Positions 6,090 through 8,218 of a DNA stretch of 8,218 nucleotides are shown piece by piece (the first letter of the stretch is position 1; the number at the start of each line of letters is the position of its first letter). The notes under the pieces were generated by a model. The model made no database searches. It saw nothing but the letters and a program-made list of their open reading frames with translations, and was not told the origin of the DNA. The stretch spans positions 1,731 through 9,948 of the forward strand of contig MIBK01000212.1 in NCBI GenBank assembly GCA_001829505.1, in the 5' to 3' direction. A program made the translations under genes and the position numbers. The stretch comes from Spirochaetes bacterium RBG_16_67_19 (GTDB lineage: Bacteria > Spirochaetota > Spirochaetia > SZUA-6 > DRHE01).

Positions 6090-6976
6090 CGCCAGAACAC
6101 CTCGATGTCCTGCCGCAGGCACTCCACCTCCACCGGGGTGGTGCCGCCCAGCTCCCCGTCGGGGGTGAGCAGCTTGGGCTCCGGCGTGCTGATCCGTAGG
6201 CTGCTGGCCTGCAGCTGCTGGACTTCCGGCAGGCTGACGTGCTGGCCGGTGAAGATCAGCGGGAAGCACTTCAGCAAACGCCGCCGGCTCATCCTGCCCA
6301 GAAGCGTAAGGTCCAGCAGGCCGTCGTCGATGCGGGCCTTGGGGGCCATCAGGAAGTTGGAGGTGTAGCGGGTGTTGGAGATCTCCGCGAACAGGTTCTC
6401 CTGCTCGATCTGGCGCCCGTCGACCTCCACGCGCACGGGATAGGAGTGCAGGAACAGGGTCTGCACCAGCACGCCGAGGGTGTAGGACAAGTTCCCCAGT
6501 GCCTTGAGTCGGCTGGCCGTGTCGGTCACGTCGGCCACGAAGCCCAGGCCGAGGATGTTCAGGAAGTAGTAGGTGCCCCCGCCGGTGCGGAAGCGCCCCA
6601 CGTCCACCTTCCGTCTCTTGCCGCTGGCGATGATCTCCACCGCCTCGCGCCATCGTCCGGCGTCGATCTTCAAGTCCCTGGCGAAGGCGTTGCCGGTGCC
6701 AGTGGGCAGGACACCGACGGGGATGCGCCCCCGCGCCGGGTTGGCGTAGTAGCCGTTCACCACCTCGTACAGGGTGCCGTCCCCACCGGCTGCCACCACC
6801 CCGTCGTAGGAGCCGAAATCCGCGTCGCGCACGATCCGCCCCGCGTGCCCGGGGCCCTCCGTCAGGACGGGATCGATCGTGAGTCCCTTCTCCTCGAACA
6901 ATGAAACCGCCGCCGGATACAGGGCGGCGGCCCGTCCGTGCCCGGCGTGCGGGTTGAAGACCAGCAGGAGCTTCAT
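6086..6976 (-). CDS. Diacylglycerol/lipid kinase family protein (YegS/DgkB/LcbS type)
   Basis: 296 residues, typical length for soluble or peripheral bacterial DAGK-catalytic-domain proteins. They phosphorylate diacylglycerol, or sometimes other lipids, using ATP. Motifs in order: FNPHAGHG (7-14), nucleotide-binding GGDGT (64-68), PTGTGNAFARDL (91-102), NILGLGFVADV (140-150), APKARIDDGLLDL (211-223) and PDGELGG (272-278). The last contains the acidic pair seen near the active site of the family. No Shine-Dalgarno site precedes the ATG; instead a promoter lies 8 nt upstream, implying a leaderless or nearly leaderless mRNA. The downstream acyltransferase overlaps it by 4 nt. Together they converge on phosphatidic acid: one from diacylglycerol, the other from lysophosphatidate. 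Lipid substrate specificity cannot be read from sequence. Confidence 0.93.
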   Translation of the reverse strand: MKLLLVFNPHAGHGRAAALYPAAVSLFEEKGLTIDPVLTEGPGHAGRIVRDADFGSYDGVVAAGGDGTLYEVVNGYYANPARGRIPVGVLPTGTGNAFARDLKIDAGRWREAVEIIASGKRRKVDVGRFRTGGGTYYFLNILGLGFVADVTDTASRLKALGNLSYTLGVLVQTLFLHSYPVRVEVDGRQIEQENLFAEISNTRYTSNFLMAPKARIDDGLLDLTLLGRMSRRRLLKCFPLIFTGQHVSLPEVQQLQASSLRISTPEPKLLTPDGELGGTTPVEVECLRQDIEVFWR

Positions 6977-6984
6977 GCGGGCAA

Positions 6985-7013
6985 ATGGTAGACGGCCGGG
7001 ACGCCGCTGTCAA
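6985..7013 (-). promoter_or_regulatory. Sigma-70-type promoter of the lipid kinase-acyltransferase operon
   Basis: On the minus strand a perfect TTGACA (7008-7013) and TACCAT (6985-6990, 4/6) are 17 bp apart. Only 8 nt lie between the -10 element and the kinase ATG at 6976. Transcription should begin at about 6976-6978, at or within two bases of the start codon. Confidence 0.65.
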
Positions 7014-7027
7014 ACACCCGCGGCGGC

Positions 7028-7080
7028 GCATCGGCACGAATCGGCCTGGCGACGGTCCAGCGTCTGGCCCCGGCCGATGC
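7028..7080. repeat. Nested inverted repeats in the non-coding region
   Basis: GCATCGGC (7028-7035) is matched by GCCGATGC (7073-7080). The same right arm can instead pair with ATCGGCC (7040-7046) through GGCCGAT (7072-7078). CCAG-CGT-CTGG (7057-7067) forms a small inner hairpin. The block lies between the small gene at 7140-7298 and the kinase promoter, so it may end the upstream transcript. No U-run is present. The surrounding 6977-7139 holds only this and the kinase promoter. Confidence 0.25.
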
Positions 7081-7139
7081 CCGGTGGTTCCGGCCGCGAG
7101 GTCAGCGGGCGGCTCGGTGCCGGAGCAGTATATGGAGCC

Positions 7140-7298
7140 TTAGGGGGCCGGCTCGAAGGTGACGCTCCCTGCGCTGAGGCAGCACTCCGCGCTCGTGGTC
7201 CCGCGGATGAGCACGGGCAACCCCTCTTTCAAGTCGGCGATCCGCTCCGTGAGGATCCGGGTGATGCAGACGCCTTCGGGGACTTTGATCTCCGTCAC
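7140..7298 (-). CDS. Probable small protein of unknown function
   Basis: A 52-residue frame starting at GTG (7298) and ending in TAA, too short to be noticed by length alone. The product begins VTEIKVPEGVCITRILTE and ends SVTFEPAP. Its composition is balanced and protein-like: acidic and basic residues mixed, alternating hydrophobics suggesting beta strands, and a Cys-Cys pair (CCLSAGS). Nearly all codons end in G or C, as in its neighbours; I count only AAA (twice), GAA and GCA as exceptions among the sense codons. I recognise no family. It starts 48 nt after the mannitol-dehydrogenase-like gene on the same strand, so co-transcription is likely. An alternative TTG at 7316 would add six residues (MTRAAL). 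Neither start has a good Shine-Dalgarno site, so this could be a gene remnant or a chance frame. Confidence 0.45.
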   Translation of the reverse strand: MTEIKVPEGVCITRILTERIADLKEGLPVLIRGTTSAECCLSAGSVTFEPAP

Positions 7299-7346
7299 GA
7301 GGGCGGCCCGCGTCAAAGCGTTTCAGGGCTGCGCCGGCCCCCCGGT

Positions 7347-8218
7347 TCAGCGCGCCAGGCTCTCGGCGCGCAGGCGCTGCAGGGCGCGCGCGGTCAGGCC
7401 GATCAGCCGGGCCGCAAGTGCGGCCAGCGCCGGCTTCCGCGCCGCATCGCCCCAAAGGGCGCGCAGGAGCTCTCCCAGCCCGGCTTCGTCCAGCTCCTGC
7501 TCTCCGGCCGGCAGGGCGAGCCCTTCGGGCGCGGCCCGGCGCCGGACCAGGGACACTACGCCGGCCGCCGCGCCCAGGGCCAGGTGTCCGGGCTCGATGC
7601 CCGCCTCCAGCGCCAGGGTCATGGTGCCGAACAGCCGGTCCTCTATGCCCAGCTTGCGGGCGTGGTCCCGACCCACCCGCTCCACCTGGTCGCAGAGGTG
7701 GGGGTTGACCATGCGCCGCAGGAGGTCCTCGGCGTACTGGGCGTAGCCGTCGGGGGTGAACAGGGCATCGCCCAGGCGGGCGTGCCGCCGGATCAGGGCC
7801 GCTCCGGATTCCTCGGTGAACGCCCGGCGGGCGGTCTGCATGATCCAGGGATGCTTCGCGGCATCGGCGATGGTCAGGCAGCCCTTCAGCTCGGCCAGGT
7901 AGGCGATCAGGGCGTGCACGGCGTTGTGCCCGTAGAGCTTGGCCTCCTCGAAGGGCAGCAGATCCTCCTTCTCCTGGAACACCTCGATGCCGCGGCGGAA
8001 ACCGGGCAGGCGCACCCTGGAGATCAGGATGCGGTTGAACTCCTCCACCAGCACCGCGCGCGGCAGCCGCGGGGTCAGGGTGGCCAGGCCCAGGCGGCGG
8101 ATGGTGGGCAGATCCGCGGTGACGCCGCTCATCTTGCCGATCACGGTGTTGAGCACCTGCACGCCTGCCAAGGCTTCGGCGGGGACCCGGGCGCGAAGGT
8201 GCCCTTCCAGGATCTCGG
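7347..8218 (-). CDS. Mannitol-1-phosphate 5-dehydrogenase-like polyol dehydrogenase (5' part cut off by window edge)
   Basis: The frame is open from the right edge to a TGA at 7347-7349, giving 289 visible residues. These cover the end of the nucleotide-binding domain and the whole C-terminal helical domain of the long-chain mannitol dehydrogenase family. The catalytic signature K-x4-N-x2-H is intact in AKLYGHNAVHALIAYL. Downstream blocks FTEESGAALIRRH and CDQVERVGRDHARKL match E. coli MtlD equivalents as I remember them (MEESGAVLIKRY, DDVERVGRQPLRKL). The family oxidises mannitol 1-phosphate to fructose 6-phosphate with NAD+, or related hexitols and hexonates. The TTG at 8171 is internal, not a start, because homology continues upstream to the edge. 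NTVIGKMSG replaces the VDRIVP-like segment of E. coli MtlD, so the substrate may differ. The Rossmann dinucleotide motif is outside the window. Confidence 0.85.
   Translation of the reverse strand, partial: EILEGHLRARVPAEALAGVQVLNTVIGKMSGVTADLPTIRRLGLATLTPRLPRAVLVEEFNRILISRVRLPGFRRGIEVFQEKEDLLPFEEAKLYGHNAVHALIAYLAELKGCLTIADAAKHPWIMQTARRAFTEESGAALIRRHARLGDALFTPDGYAQYAEDLLRRMVNPHLCDQVERVGRDHARKLGIEDRLFGTMTLALEAGIEPGHLALGAAAGVVSLVRRRAAPEGLALPAGEQELDEAGLGELLRALWGDAARKPALAALAARLIGLTARALQRLRAESLAR

Noticed and set aside
5382..7037. A 551-codon minus-strand frame that could be an acyltransferase with a long N-terminal extension
   Set aside because: The extension is a shadow of the lipid kinase in another frame. 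The acyltransferase domain begins at GTG 6089, overlapping the kinase stop.
7102..7455. A 117-codon minus-strand frame overlapping the small gene and the dehydrogenase end
   Set aside because: Strongly Arg/Ala/Gly-biased and overlaps the homologous C-terminus of the dehydrogenase; the 52-residue frame beside it has more protein-like composition.

Overview
This is GC-rich bacterial DNA with a strong G/C bias at third codon positions. A diderm host is likely, because the transporter's binding protein ends its signal peptide in AFA-GGGQE with no lipobox cysteine. That N-terminal style is, from memory, common in Spirochaetes. I see no rRNA or tRNA gene, CRISPR array or insertion sequence.

Left half (1-5333) is a carbohydrate uptake and catabolism locus. 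A gene running off the left edge on the minus strand encodes an L-fucose/L-arabinose-isomerase-like protein. Across a 114-bp divergent promoter region, a plus-strand operon encodes a family-1-type sugar-binding protein, two MalF/MalG-type permeases and a uroporphyrinogen-decarboxylase (URO-D) superfamily enzyme that is not HemE. No ATPase gene is present, so the importer probably uses a shared MsmK/UgpC-type ATPase encoded elsewhere. A perfect 12-bp stem-loop lies between the binding protein and the first permease and reaches to within 8 nt of the permease start codon. It probably keeps the binding protein in excess over the membrane subunits.

Middle (5333-7013): a 51-nt stem-loop region that includes the last base of one convergent stop codon and most of the other separates the sugar operon from a two-gene minus-strand lipid operon. 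This encodes a YegS/LcbS-type diacylglycerol/lipid kinase and a PlsC-type acyltransferase, coupled by a 4-nt GTGA overlap. Its promoter (TTGACA, 17 bp, TACCAT) lies so close to the kinase ATG that the mRNA should be leaderless or nearly so. Both enzymes can yield phosphatidic acid, which suggests membrane lipid synthesis or recycling.

Right end (7140-8218), also on the minus strand: a mannitol-1-phosphate-dehydrogenase-like gene entering from the right edge, followed by a probable unrecognised small protein of about 52 residues.

The most interesting biology is the pairing of a sugar ABC importer, a sugar isomerase homologue and a URO-D enzyme. The URO-D enzyme carries the H-x-C pair of zinc methyltransferases together with the C-terminal His of HemE. 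The locus may encode an uncharacterised route for using a modified sugar; that is inference.
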